The position numbers were made by a program, and so were the translations under genes. Of a stretch of DNA of 64,000 nucleotides, positions 8,272 to 17,095 are shown one piece after another. Origin of the DNA: JACKDW01 sp964621785 (lineage in GTDB: Bacteria > Myxococcota_A > Polyangia > Nannocystales > Nannocystaceae). The notes beneath the pieces were generated by a model that was not told where the DNA came from, did not search any database, and saw nothing but the letters and a program-made list of their open reading frames with translations. The number at the start of each line of letters is the position of its first letter. Within the stretch, counting starts at the first letter, position 1. The stretch lies in assembly GCA_964621785.1 (NCBI GenBank), contig CAZUPD010000002.1, positions 1 to 64,000 on the forward strand, written 5' to 3'.

Positions 8272-9330
8272 GTGTTCGGTCCTCGCGGTTGCATGGTTCC
8301 ATTTGCTTGCATGTTGTTGACAGCGTGTCCTTTCCCCAACGGGGATTTCGACGCGGCGACAACACGTGGTTCATCCGGCACGACACAAGAGAAAGATCCC
8401 TCGGAGGCGACCGACGAAACGGCGAGTACATCAAATTCCAGTAGCACCCAGGAAACGATCACGAGCTCGGTGACGGAAGGGAGTACGGCGACAGTCGACC
8501 CGACGGATTCGGTGACAACGGAGGCGACGGAAAGCACGGTCGACCCGACGGAAAGTACGGTAACAACCGGCCCGACGGACGCGACCAGTTCGACCGATGG
8601 CACGGACTCGAGTACCGACCCGACCGAAAGTGAGTCGGATACGATGGTCATGGAAGCGTGTCCCTTCATCGAGCCGATGGCAGGGCTCACGGTCATCAAG
8701 ATTGAGACAGATGACTTGTTTGTTGAACCATGTGGGACAGATGTCCAGATGTTTGCACGCGTCAACTGGGAAAACAGTTCTCTGCGATTTAATTATTGTA
8801 TAGACATGTTTAATTGCGATGTTGAGCCATTCGCGGCTGTCGAAGTCGATCACCCACTTCCAGATCCACCCCTCCAACTCAATTTGAGTACCCTTCCGCA
8901 TGAGAGTTACATCGAGCTGTTTTTTCACTACGGCAGTCCAACTGGAGGTAACGACTGTTCTGTGAGCGGCTTGGGGATCGCCAGCAGTTCCAAGATGGAG
9001 TTTATGATGTTCACAAGCAGGGTGACCAATCCCCAGCCGGACATGCTCATCGGGGAGTTCGAGTACCACGACTTGGCACTCGAAGATTGTATGTGCCAGA
9101 GTAATTGCTGTGATATGCAAGATTTTACGGTCGGTGGCTACAACGTGATCCTCGATGGTCCGAGTTTGAATGATACAGTTGTGTTGCTACCTGGGTTTCC
9201 GGCCTCCCAGGCGACATGGCACGGGGACCCCATGACGCGCGCCGCCAATGTCCATGCATTCTTCCCCGACGAGTGTGACGCAAAGCCGAACTTTGCCTGG
9301 ATGATCAGCCGCCTACCGCTTGACCAGTAG
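8272..9330 (+). CDS. Lipoprotein with Thr/Ser/Asp linker, copy 1
   Basis: Secreted lipoprotein of unknown function. Signal ends in the lipobox MLLTAC, then PFPNGDFD, a linker of about 90 residues built of T/S/D/E/P, and a C-terminal domain of about 230 residues with many Cys (SCNCD-like pairs) ending ISRLPLDQ. The start is set at GTG 8272 by alignment with the downstream paralogue, which begins with ATG at the same place; the frame itself is open from 8194. The gene is a tandem duplicate of 9663-10739; the two share signal, linker style and C-terminal domain. Probably anchored in the outer membrane. No family recognised. Confidence 0.8.
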   Translation: MFGPRGCMVPFACMLLTACPFPNGDFDAATTRGSSGTTQEKDPSEATDETASTSNSSSTQETITSSVTEGSTATVDPTDSVTTEATESTVDPTESTVTTGPTDATSSTDGTDSSTDPTESESDTMVMEACPFIEPMAGLTVIKIETDDLFVEPCGTDVQMFARVNWENSSLRFNYCIDMFNCDVEPFAAVEVDHPLPDPPLQLNLSTLPHESYIELFFHYGSPTGGNDCSVSGLGIASSSKMEFMMFTSRVTNPQPDMLIGEFEYHDLALEDCMCQSNCCDMQDFTVGGYNVILDGPSLNDTVVLLPGFPASQATWHGDPMTRAANVHAFFPDECDAKPNFAWMISRLPLDQ

Positions 9331-9662
9331 GATCGTGTCGACGGTCGTGCGAACGGACAACGGACCGCGGTTACGTACAATAAGTGTATATGCAGATGAT
9401 GGGGTGGTCGAGTTTGTTGCACCGCAGGGCCAATCACGTGACCACGTTTGCGAGGCGAAAGGGCACCCGCGGAATTGGAACTCCGGCGGCTCGACGATGC
9501 ACAATCGGACCAGGAAGCGGCCGACGAGCCGGAGCACGGCCGCGAGTTCGCAGAAGAATTTGGAGGGCCTAGGTGCCGCGCTCGGTCCGAGAGAGCATGT
9601 CGCCCGAGTCGTGGCGGGGCGGTCAGGTTGGTACCGCCTGCGACCTCGACTACTCTAGTTGG
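9331..9662 (+). promoter_or_regulatory. Intergenic region between duplicated lipoprotein genes
   Basis: This 332-base gap has no credible gene. It holds an exact dispersed palindrome, TGTATATGCA at 9385-9394. Its last 60 bases resemble the DNA upstream of the first copy (the block GTTGGTACCGCC followed by CGA occurs in both, near 8236 and 9630), so the duplication carried its leader or promoter along. Confidence 0.5.
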
Positions 9663-10739
9663 ATGGTCGGTTCTCGCGGGTACATTGTATTGTTCGCTTG
9701 CTTGTCGTTGACGGCATGTCCGTTTCCCAACGGGGATTTTGACCCCGCTGCGACGCGTGGCTCATCGGGCATGACTGAAGGAACATATTCTTCGAGTACG
9801 AGCGAAGGCTCGTCGGACTCGGGTGCGACCGACGCAACGACTACGACCACGAGTACCCTGACGGATAGCACGGTGACAACCGATGCGACAGACGCGACGG
9901 ACAGCACGGTGACGACCGACGCGACGGATAGCACGGTGACAACGGACGCGACGGACAGCACGGACAGCACGGTGACAACGGACGCGACAGACGCGACCAG
10001 CTCGACCGGCGGCACGGACTCGAGCACGGACCCGACGGAGAGCGAGTCGGATACGATGGTGATTGAGGAGTGTATTTCGATTGATCCCGTCATCGAGCTC
10101 GCGGTTCTCAATTCGGGAAACTCGGAGCCGATCGAAAAAATGTGTGGGACGGATGAGTTTCTCTACGGACGCGTCAACTGGGACTTCGATACGTTGCAGT
10201 TTGAGGAGTGTACAAACAACTGGGAGTGCGGTGAAACTCCCGTCATCGAGGTTGTTGTGAACCACCCGGTTATCCAACCACAGTTTGTTCTCGATACGGT
10301 GACACTCCCGGACAATGGTCTGGTAAAAGTGTATCTACATTACGGTGAGCCCGTCGGATCGAATATCTGTGTCGTGAACGGGTTGGGGATCGCCAACATG
10401 AGCAAGATGGAGTTTATGATGTTCAAAGGAAGGGGGACCAATCCTGTGCCGGATATGCTGGATGGGGAATTTATGTACAACGATATGCCGGAAGGTAGTT
10501 GTTCCTGCCAGAATGATTGCTGTGATCTGCAAATGCTTGAAGTCGGGAACCACACCATCACGCTGGAGGGTGGGGCACTGATGAACCCACTTGTGCTGCC
10601 GTCTGGTGCCGCACCCATCCCGGCGAACTGGCATGGTGACAACCAGACCTATGCCGTCAATGTACACTCGTTTTTCCCGGACGACTGTGACGCAAAACCC
10701 GATTTTACCTGGATGATCAGCCGCCTGCCGCTCAACTGA
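9663..10739 (+). CDS. Lipoprotein with Thr/Ser/Asp linker, copy 2
   Basis: Paralogue of the preceding gene. Lipobox LSLTAC followed by PFPNGDFD, then a linker made of repeated T-D-S-T-V-T-T-D-A units (DNA repeats between about 9850 and 10000), then the same Cys-rich C-terminal domain ending ISRLPLN. ATG 9663 places the start correctly ahead of the hydrophobic signal; the frame is open from 9573. The linker repeats differ in number between copies, as expected for slippage in tandem repeats. A dispersed palindrome (10330-10339) lies in the C-terminal domain. Function unknown; surface exposure is inferred from the linker. Confidence 0.85.
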   Translation: MVGSRGYIVLFACLSLTACPFPNGDFDPAATRGSSGMTEGTYSSSTSEGSSDSGATDATTTTTSTLTDSTVTTDATDATDSTVTTDATDSTVTTDATDSTDSTVTTDATDATSSTGGTDSSTDPTESESDTMVIEECISIDPVIELAVLNSGNSEPIEKMCGTDEFLYGRVNWDFDTLQFEECTNNWECGETPVIEVVVNHPVIQPQFVLDTVTLPDNGLVKVYLHYGEPVGSNICVVNGLGIANMSKMEFMMFKGRGTNPVPDMLDGEFMYNDMPEGSCSCQNDCCDLQMLEVGNHTITLEGGALMNPLVLPSGAAPIPANWHGDNQTYAVNVHSFFPDDCDAKPDFTWMISRLPLN

Positions 10740-10752
10740 ACCAGTTGTAGGA

Positions 10753-11907
10753 TCAAGTTAAAACGGGCAGTCGCTTGCGATCGGAAGCGTCGTCGGCCAG
10801 GGCGAGCTGGCCGCAGGCTGCATCAATGTCGTCGCCCCTCGGTGTACGTACAAATGCCCGGAGGCCGAATCTGCGACACAGCTCGGTAAAACGTTTGACC
10901 CGTGCCGACGAGGGTCGGCGAAATGGCGCGCGTGGATGGGGGTTGAAAGGGATGACGTTGATCTGGCAGCGCATCTTGCCGACCAACTTGAAGAGGCGTT
11001 TGGCATCGTCGTCGCTGTCGTTGACATCAGCGAGCAAGACGTACTCAAACGTCACCCAGCGGCGGCGGTGCAGCGGAACTTCGCCGACGGTTTGGAGCAG
11101 CGTGGCGATGTTCCAGCGGGTGTTGATCGGCATCACCCGGTCGCGGATGTCGTCGGTGGTGGCGTTGAGGCTGATCGCCAGCCCGACTTCATCACCGAGG
11201 CCTTCGCGGGCAAACCTTGCAATTGCAGGGACCAGGCCGGCCGACGAGATCGTGATCCGGCGCCCCGCGATGTTGGGCCCCATGTCGTCGGTGAGAATTT
11301 CGATGGCCCGCTTGACTTGATTGTAGTTGTGCAACGGTTCGCCCATCCCCATAAACACCAGGTTTTGGACGCGTTCAGGCCATTTTTGCCCGGTTTGCTC
11401 GGCTTCGTGGGCGAGCATGTCCTGGGCTTGGTAGACCTGATCGAGGATCTCCCAGGTTGCGAGGTTGCGGGTAAAACCGAGGGTCTGGGTGGCACAAAAA
11501 GCACAGGTGAGGGCACAGCCGACCTGCGACGAGATGCACTGGGTGTAGCCGCGCGCATCGTTGGGGATCAGGACACTCTCGATGGCAAAGCCCTCGTCGG
11601 TGAGCAGGCGAAACTTGCGTGTGCCGTCCTTGGCCCGGTGGACCTGGTCGACGCGGAGCCTGCCAAGACTCGTTGACTGTGCAAGTTTTTTGCGATCGTC
11701 GGCCTTGACATTGGTCATGGCATCGAGGGTGCGGGCACGGTGTTTGTGCAACCAGGTAAAAATTTGGTCGCCGCGAAACCGCTGCATCCCGTGTTCGCGC
11801 ATGAGCCATTTGCACAGATCCGGGCGGTTCATCTCGCGCAAATCAATGGCCCCACCGCGGTGCAGTGGGGCCTTTGGGCCGCGCAGGGCAACAACTGGTT
11901 GCGACAT
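10753..11907 (-). CDS. rlmN: 23S rRNA / tRNA adenine-C2 methyltransferase RlmN
   Basis: Radical-SAM enzyme that methylates A2503 of 23S rRNA (and A37 of some tRNAs). The cluster motif CxxxCxxC is present as CALTCAFC, followed by the family patterns FMGMGEPLHNY and ISLNA. The C-terminal part holds the conserved Cys (AACGQL) used as the methyl carrier's partner. At 384 residues it is of usual length. It begins 25 bases after ndk on the same strand, so ndk-rlmN is probably one transcript. A dispersed palindrome (10843-10852) overlaps codons near the C-terminal end. Confidence 0.95.
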   Translation of the reverse strand: MSQPVVALRGPKAPLHRGGAIDLREMNRPDLCKWLMREHGMQRFRGDQIFTWLHKHRARTLDAMTNVKADDRKKLAQSTSLGRLRVDQVHRAKDGTRKFRLLTDEGFAIESVLIPNDARGYTQCISSQVGCALTCAFCATQTLGFTRNLATWEILDQVYQAQDMLAHEAEQTGQKWPERVQNLVFMGMGEPLHNYNQVKRAIEILTDDMGPNIAGRRITISSAGLVPAIARFAREGLGDEVGLAISLNATTDDIRDRVMPINTRWNIATLLQTVGEVPLHRRRWVTFEYVLLADVNDSDDDAKRLFKLVGKMRCQINVIPFNPHPRAPFRRPSSARVKRFTELCRRFGLRAFVRTPRGDDIDAACGQLALADDASDRKRLPVLT

Positions 11908-11932
11908 CGCTAGCCGTGTACATCCACGGGCG

Positions 11933-12355
11933 CTACCCGAGGTCGGCGAGCTCGAGCCCGCTGAAGAAGAATCCGATTTCGTAGGCGGCGGTATCGGGCG
12001 CGTCGGATCCGTGGGTGGCGTTGCGCTCGATGCTGGTGCCGAATTGACCGCGCAGGGTGTCCTTGGGAGCTTCGCTCGCGTTGGTCGGACCCATCAGGTC
12101 GCGCCAGCGCTTGATCGCGTTCTCACCTTCGAGGCACAGGGCGACGACCGGGCCTTCGGTCATAAACGTGACCAGGGAGCCGAAAAATGGGCGTTCGCGG
12201 TGAACGGCGTAGAAACCTTCAGCTTGCGCTTGGGTCAGGCGGAGGCTTTTGAGGGCGACGATCCGCAGGCCAGCTTCTTGGATACGGGCGAGGATCGCCC
12301 CCTGGTGGCCAGCTGCGACTGCATCGGGTTTGATGATGGCAAACGTGCGTTGCAT
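11933..12355 (-). CDS. ndk: Nucleoside diphosphate kinase
   Basis: Transfers phosphate between nucleoside tri- and diphosphates through a phospho-histidine. The N-terminus reads MQRTFAIIKPDAV and the active-site His is in RNATHGSD. The 140-residue length and start at ATG 12355 match the family; the longer frame back to 12469 would add an unrelated leader. It lies upstream of rlmN on the minus strand. Confidence 0.96.
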   Translation of the reverse strand: MQRTFAIIKPDAVAAGHQGAILARIQEAGLRIVALKSLRLTQAQAEGFYAVHRERPFFGSLVTFMTEGPVVALCLEGENAIKRWRDLMGPTNASEAPKDTLRGQFGTSIERNATHGSDAPDTAAYEIGFFFSGLELADLG

Positions 12356-12541
12356 GTGAACTCGTGTCGTGGTGAGGCAAGTGCCCGGCAAGCCGAGGCG
12401 GGCGGAAGTTAACAGACCGGGGTTTGTCAGGGTAGCGAGCCGGGGTTGGGAGCACATGTGGATCCCCACGGGCAGGCGAGGCCTTCGCCCTGCGAATCAA
12501 CTACGCCGCGATCATAAAAAACGGTCCCGTATACTGTCGCA

Positions 12542-13594
12542 ATGGACTCCGAACCCGACAGCGGATCACCCGAGCCCGCACATATCGGCTTCCGCACGCT
12601 CCTCACCTTGGCAGCGTTGGTGGTCGTGGTCGCCGGGCTCAAGGCCGCCGGACCGTTGTTGCTCCCGTTTTTCGTCGCGGTGTTCTTATCGATCCTGAGT
12701 GCACCGCCGGTGTTGTGGCTCGAGCGGAAAGGCTGGCCGGATTGGTCGGCGGTACTGGTCGTGATGCTCGGCGTATTCGGGTTGTTGATGACATTTGCCG
12801 GGCTGGTCGGAGCGTCGCTGCGAGGGTTTGAGGAGGCACTGCCGCGCTATCGCGAACGCCTCATCGACCAAACCAGCCACCTGATGGACTACTTGGCTAC
12901 ATTTGGCTACGAGTTTAAGTCTGAGGACATCCTTGGGATGATCGAGCCAGGTGCCCTCGTCGACATGTTCGGGAGTACACTCAACGGCCTCCTCGGAGCG
13001 TTGGCCAACACTTCATTAGTTGTATTGACAATGGTGTTCATCCTGTTTGAAGCGGCTGGCTTCCCCCGCAAATTGGCCAAAGCGGTCGAACACCCGACGA
13101 CGAGCCTCCAAAGCGGAGGCCGGATCATGGTCGAAATTCAGCGATACCTGGCTCTCAAGACAGTCGTCTCGGTCGCCACCGGCGTGTTGGTGGTGCTCTC
13201 CGCATGGGCCCTGGGTGTTGATTTCGCAGTGTTGTGGGGAGCACTGGCATTTTTCTTCAACTTCATCCCCAACGTCGGTTCGGTGCTCGCGGCGATCCCC
13301 GCGGTGTTGGTGGCACTGATCCAGTTGGGCCCCGAGACCGCGCTGTACCTGATGCTGTGCTACGTGGCGATCAACATGATCATCGGCAACGCGGTCGAAC
13401 CCAAACTGATGGGCGACCAACTCGGGTTGTCGCCATTGGTCGTGTTTTTGTCGTTGGTGTTCTGGGGCTGGGTGTGGGGCCCCGTGGGAATGCTGCTGTC
13501 GGTGCCGCTGACGATGATCGTGAAGATCCTGTTCGAACAGAGCGACGACGGACGGTGGGTGGCGGTGCTGTTGGGGCCGTCGCCGAAGGAGTAG
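12542..13594 (+). CDS. AI-2E transporter (PerM/UPF0118) family membrane protein
   Basis: A 350-residue polytopic inner-membrane protein. Several hydrophobic segments near the N-terminus, a central soluble loop, then a membrane cluster with the family patterns NFIPNVGSVLAAIP and VVFLSLVFWGW...GPVGMLLSVP. Members are permeases of varied or unknown substrate (AI-2 exporter TqsA, sodium/proton antiporters). Starts at ATG 12542, about 185 bases from the divergent ndk. Nothing nearby indicates a substrate. Confidence 0.9.
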   Translation: MDSEPDSGSPEPAHIGFRTLLTLAALVVVVAGLKAAGPLLLPFFVAVFLSILSAPPVLWLERKGWPDWSAVLVVMLGVFGLLMTFAGLVGASLRGFEEALPRYRERLIDQTSHLMDYLATFGYEFKSEDILGMIEPGALVDMFGSTLNGLLGALANTSLVVLTMVFILFEAAGFPRKLAKAVEHPTTSLQSGGRIMVEIQRYLALKTVVSVATGVLVVLSAWALGVDFAVLWGALAFFFNFIPNVGSVLAAIPAVLVALIQLGPETALYLMLCYVAINMIIGNAVEPKLMGDQLGLSPLVVFLSLVFWGWVWGPVGMLLSVPLTMIVKILFEQSDDGRWVAVLLGPSPKE

Positions 13595-13675
13595 GTCGGG
13601 GCCGCTTCTGGCCACTCAAAGTGACATGCGTCGTCGAATCCTGAGCGAAGTGGATAACGTCTGTCGCCCCGCCGC

Positions 13676-15391
13676 TCAGCCCCCCACATCAGGTAGGTAG
13701 AGGGTGAAGCGACTGCCCTTCCCGTGCACACTGGAGACCTCGATCCTTCCGCCCATCATCGTTGCGTAGACGCGGCTGATCGCCAGCCCTAGGCCAGTTC
13801 CTCCGTAGCGGCGTGACGCTGAGTTGTCGCCTTGGTGAAACGCTTCGAATAGGTTTTCTAATTGCGAGGGGGTCATCCCGATCCCCGTGTCTTCGACCTC
13901 GAATGCGATCCAGTGTCGGTGCCAACGTTCGACCGGGAACACCCGCAGATCGACCCGGCCTTCGTGGGTGAACTTGGCAGCGTTTCGCAGCAGGTTGAGC
14001 AGGATTTGGCGGATCTTGGCCATATCGGCTCGGATTTGCCGGACTCCTTCGACATGCCGTCGCATCCGGTTATTGTTGGTCTCCATCGCCGGAGTCACCA
14101 TGGCGATGACCTCGTCGAGGATCTCCGTGAGGTTGAAGTGATCGAGGTGGAGCTCCATCCGGCCGGCTTCAATCTTTGATAATGCAAGGATATCGCTGAT
14201 CAGATCGAGTAGGTGGACGCCGGCGTCTTGGATGTGGTGGAGGTCTTGGACCACTTCGTTGTCGAGTCCGCGGTCGATGGCGTCGTCTTGGAGGAGTTCG
14301 CTGTAGCCGATGATGGCGTTGAGGGGGGTGCGCAACTCGTGACTCATGTTGGCCAAAAACCGACCTTTGGCCAGGGTTGCCTCTTCGGCCAGCTGTTTGG
14401 CCTCGCGGATCCTTGCCTCTGCGAGCTTGCGATCGCTGATGTCGCTGGCGACACAGACGATGTCGAACCCGCCGCGGGCGGGGTCGCGGACCACCGAGCT
14501 GGAGAACAGGACCGGAAAGTTTGAGCCGTTGGCCGCACTAAACACCCGCTCGCCGTGGAGTACATCGCGGGTGCGCAACAGTTCGATTTGTTCCTCGGCC
14601 GTCACGCCGGGTGGCGGTTGGCAGATTTCTTCAAACGGTCTCCCCATAAGGTAGGCCGGCCGGCAACCGAGGAGGTCAGATGCCGCGCGGTTGAGGGAAC
14701 GAACTTTCCCCTCCTCATCGAGCACAATCAGGGCTTCGGCCATCGAGCCGATCACGCCGTCGACATAGTGCTGGGCCGCGGCGGCCTCTTGTAGGAGGGC
14801 TTCGGCCCGGCGTCCCTGTCTACGTGCACGTACAATTGCCTGGCGCATCGACGTGGTGACGATGATCAAAAAACACCCCGCGAGGGTAAACTGGACCACG
14901 AGCGAGGCAAACTGCACGGGAGGCGGCGGACGGGCAAACTCGGTCGGGAGCCACTGCTGGATCTCGGCGATGTAGAGACCGATGAGTATACACTCAATGA
15001 TGACGACGGTGAGGGTGAGGGTGCGGCCGCGAAACAGGAGGGCGGCGATCATGACAAGGAGGAGGTACGAGGGGACGCTTGTACCGGTGATCCCACCTCC
15101 GATAATGCAGGTTGCTGTCACGATCGCGCCGCCTAGCACGACCAGTGAGACGCCGGCGAAAAACACATGCCCACGCCAGACCGCCCGCAACAGACCGAGC
15201 AGCGCTACCAGCATCACGATGTAGGCGACGGCAAACACGAAGGCGATGCCGAGAAGGGTTTGCGCCACCATGACCCCGCCAATCGCAGTCGTCGATGCGA
15301 GTAGGATCAGGTTGAGGATCCGGGCGATCCGGGTCGTCTCGGTGTCCTCGTAAACCGGACCGGACAACACGTGACGGAGCCGGTTCAGCAT
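13676..15391 (-). CDS. Membrane-bound PAS sensor histidine kinase
   Basis: Sensor kinase of about 571 residues from ATG 15391 (the frame extends to 15550; ATG 15415 is also possible). Six hydrophobic segments fill the first 190 residues. Then a short helical linker, a PAS domain (VIGSMAEALIVLDEEGKV...), the H-box FLANMSHELRTPLN with phospho-acceptor His at about residue 351, N-box NLLRNAAKFTHEG, and the G boxes DTGIGM and GGTGLGLAIS. It has no receiver domain of its own. It is divergent from the Ser/Thr kinase-receiver fusion at 15629, which makes that receiver a plausible target. A dispersed palindrome lies at 14825-14834. Confidence 0.92.
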   Translation of the reverse strand: MLNRLRHVLSGPVYEDTETTRIARILNLILLASTTAIGGVMVAQTLLGIAFVFAVAYIVMLVALLGLLRAVWRGHVFFAGVSLVVLGGAIVTATCIIGGGITGTSVPSYLLLVMIAALLFRGRTLTLTVVIIECILIGLYIAEIQQWLPTEFARPPPPVQFASLVVQFTLAGCFLIIVTTSMRQAIVRARRQGRRAEALLQEAAAAQHYVDGVIGSMAEALIVLDEEGKVRSLNRAASDLLGCRPAYLMGRPFEEICQPPPGVTAEEQIELLRTRDVLHGERVFSAANGSNFPVLFSSSVVRDPARGGFDIVCVASDISDRKLAEARIREAKQLAEEATLAKGRFLANMSHELRTPLNAIIGYSELLQDDAIDRGLDNEVVQDLHHIQDAGVHLLDLISDILALSKIEAGRMELHLDHFNLTEILDEVIAMVTPAMETNNNRMRRHVEGVRQIRADMAKIRQILLNLLRNAAKFTHEGRVDLRVFPVERWHRHWIAFEVEDTGIGMTPSQLENLFEAFHQGDNSASRRYGGTGLGLAISRVYATMMGGRIEVSSVHGKGSRFTLYLPDVGG

Positions 15392-15628
15392 GCTGATGGA
15401 CGTTACTACACACATCCTGGTGTATCCATGCCGCAGGCGCGGGCTTGCCAATTTTCTCAACGGTTGGGCACACAAGTCGGATATGCCGCGAGGAGGCCTC
15501 TGACCGGGTCTATCGCTGGGTACACTAGGCCCCAGTCGACGAGCCCGCATGAAGCCGATCTGGATGCCGCAACTTCTTCTCTGCGGGTGCTAGGCAAGGA
15601 TCGATCGCACGGGGTACGCTTTGAAGGC

Positions 15629-17086
15629 GTGAGACGGGCCAAGAATACCCACTTCAAACGCTGTCCATCCTGTGGTGGACGGTTCGGAGTTCGGGTTCGG
15701 GTATGTCCCATCGACGGCGAAAAACTCGTCGATCCGCAAAATGACGTCGCACGCCTGGTCGGCCAGGTGATCGACGATCGCTACGAGCTGCTCCACTCGA
15801 TCGGCCAGGGTGCTGTGGGCACCGTGTACAAGGCCCGGCACACTCGGATCCCGCGTGATCTCGCAGTCAAGGTCCTCGGGGCCCACCGCGAGCACGACAC
15901 CCGGGCGATTGCCCGGTTTCGCAGCGAGGTGCGAGCCGAGGCACTTTTGTTGCACCCGCATGTAGTTGAGGTTATCGACTTCGGCCACTTCGAGGGGGTC
16001 GGCTACTACATCGTGATGGAGTATCTCGACGGCGAGTCACTCGCATCGCGGCTGTCGCGGGAGCGCCCGCTCAAGATCCTCGATACCTTCAAGATCGTCG
16101 AACAGTCGCTTTCGGCTCTCACTGCGGCGCACGAGCGGGGCATCATCCACCGCGATTTTAAGGCCGAGAACGTGTTTTTGGTGCGTCGGCCCAACCGGCC
16201 CGGCGACTTCGATGTTCGCCTGCTCGACTTTGGGGTCGCCAAGATCGTCCGTCGTGATCCTGCGATGTGGACGCACTACACGGACACGCGTCCGGGGTTG
16301 CTGGTCGGGACTCCCACCGCCATGGCGCCCGAGCAGATCCGCGGCAAGCCGCTGGACCACCGGGTCGACTTCTATGGACTCGGCGTATTGATGTACGAGC
16401 TCCTCACCGGCTACCAGCCGTTTGAGGCCGAGGATGTTCGGTCGTTGTTGCGTATGCATCTACACGAGCGACCCAAGCCCCCGTCCTCGCGGTCCAACGC
16501 GGGATGGATCATCCCAGCACTCGACCAGTTGGTGTTGCGCTTGTTGGCCAAAGAGGCGAGCGATCGCCCGTCGACGACAGCAGTGATTCGCCAAGAGCTC
16601 GAACGCATTCGCGCACCTGCTTGTGATGCTTGGGCATCCGTGCACATGGGTCGGTTGCGGCGTCGCACCCGGGAGCCCGGCGTCACACCCGTCGAGATTG
16701 CCTCGGGGCAGCACGTTCTGATCGTCGACGACGAACTGACAATTCGCCGGCTGTTTCAGCAGCTGATGGCTCGCAACGGGTTTATCGCCTCGGCCGTCGA
16801 ATCTGGAGATCAGGCCCTCGCATGGTTGCGCGACAATCCCAAACCATTTGCTGTCGTCCTCGATGTGATGATGCCCGGAACCGACGGTCTCGAGGTCCTT
16901 CGAAGGATCCGCTTGCTCGGGTTTGATGGCCCAGTAATTGTATGTACAGGTCTCAACCCGGCCGTCCTGCGCGAGCAGCTGTGCGCGCTCGACAAGGTCT
17001 ATGTCATCGACAAACTCGATGGGTTTCAGCAGATTCCGGAGCTCATCGCGTCGGAGCTGCAACACAGCGAACCTCCGGTGCACTGA
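15629..17086 (+). CDS. Ser/Thr protein kinase fused to a response-regulator receiver domain
   Basis: A 485-residue protein from GTG 15629 (the frame is open from 15371). Order: an N-terminal zinc-ribbon-like CPSCGG...CPIDG, a complete Hanks kinase (Gly loop IGQGAVGTVY, Lys81, HRDFKAEN with Asp176, DFGVAK, APE), then a receiver domain from about residue 360. The receiver keeps the acidic pair (D367-D368), phospho-acceptor D412 in LDVMMPG, Thr in VCTG and K462 in VIDK, so it looks functional. There is no transmembrane segment. It joins eukaryote-type phosphorylation to two-component input, and its divergent neighbour is a histidine kinase without a receiver. Two dispersed palindromes (16455, 16939) lie inside. 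Confidence 0.93.
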   Translation: MRRAKNTHFKRCPSCGGRFGVRVRVCPIDGEKLVDPQNDVARLVGQVIDDRYELLHSIGQGAVGTVYKARHTRIPRDLAVKVLGAHREHDTRAIARFRSEVRAEALLLHPHVVEVIDFGHFEGVGYYIVMEYLDGESLASRLSRERPLKILDTFKIVEQSLSALTAAHERGIIHRDFKAENVFLVRRPNRPGDFDVRLLDFGVAKIVRRDPAMWTHYTDTRPGLLVGTPTAMAPEQIRGKPLDHRVDFYGLGVLMYELLTGYQPFEAEDVRSLLRMHLHERPKPPSSRSNAGWIIPALDQLVLRLLAKEASDRPSTTAVIRQELERIRAPACDAWASVHMGRLRRRTREPGVTPVEIASGQHVLIVDDELTIRRLFQQLMARNGFIASAVESGDQALAWLRDNPKPFAVVLDVMMPGTDGLEVLRRIRLLGFDGPVIVCTGLNPAVLREQLCALDKVYVIDKLDGFQQIPELIASELQHSEPPVH

Positions 17087-17095
17087 GTAGGTCGC

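Noticed and set aside
11840..11880. GC-rich hairpin inside rlmN (GGCCCCAC...GTGGGGCC) as a terminator
   Set aside because: It lies within the coding region near the start of rlmN and is not followed by a T run in the direction of transcription.
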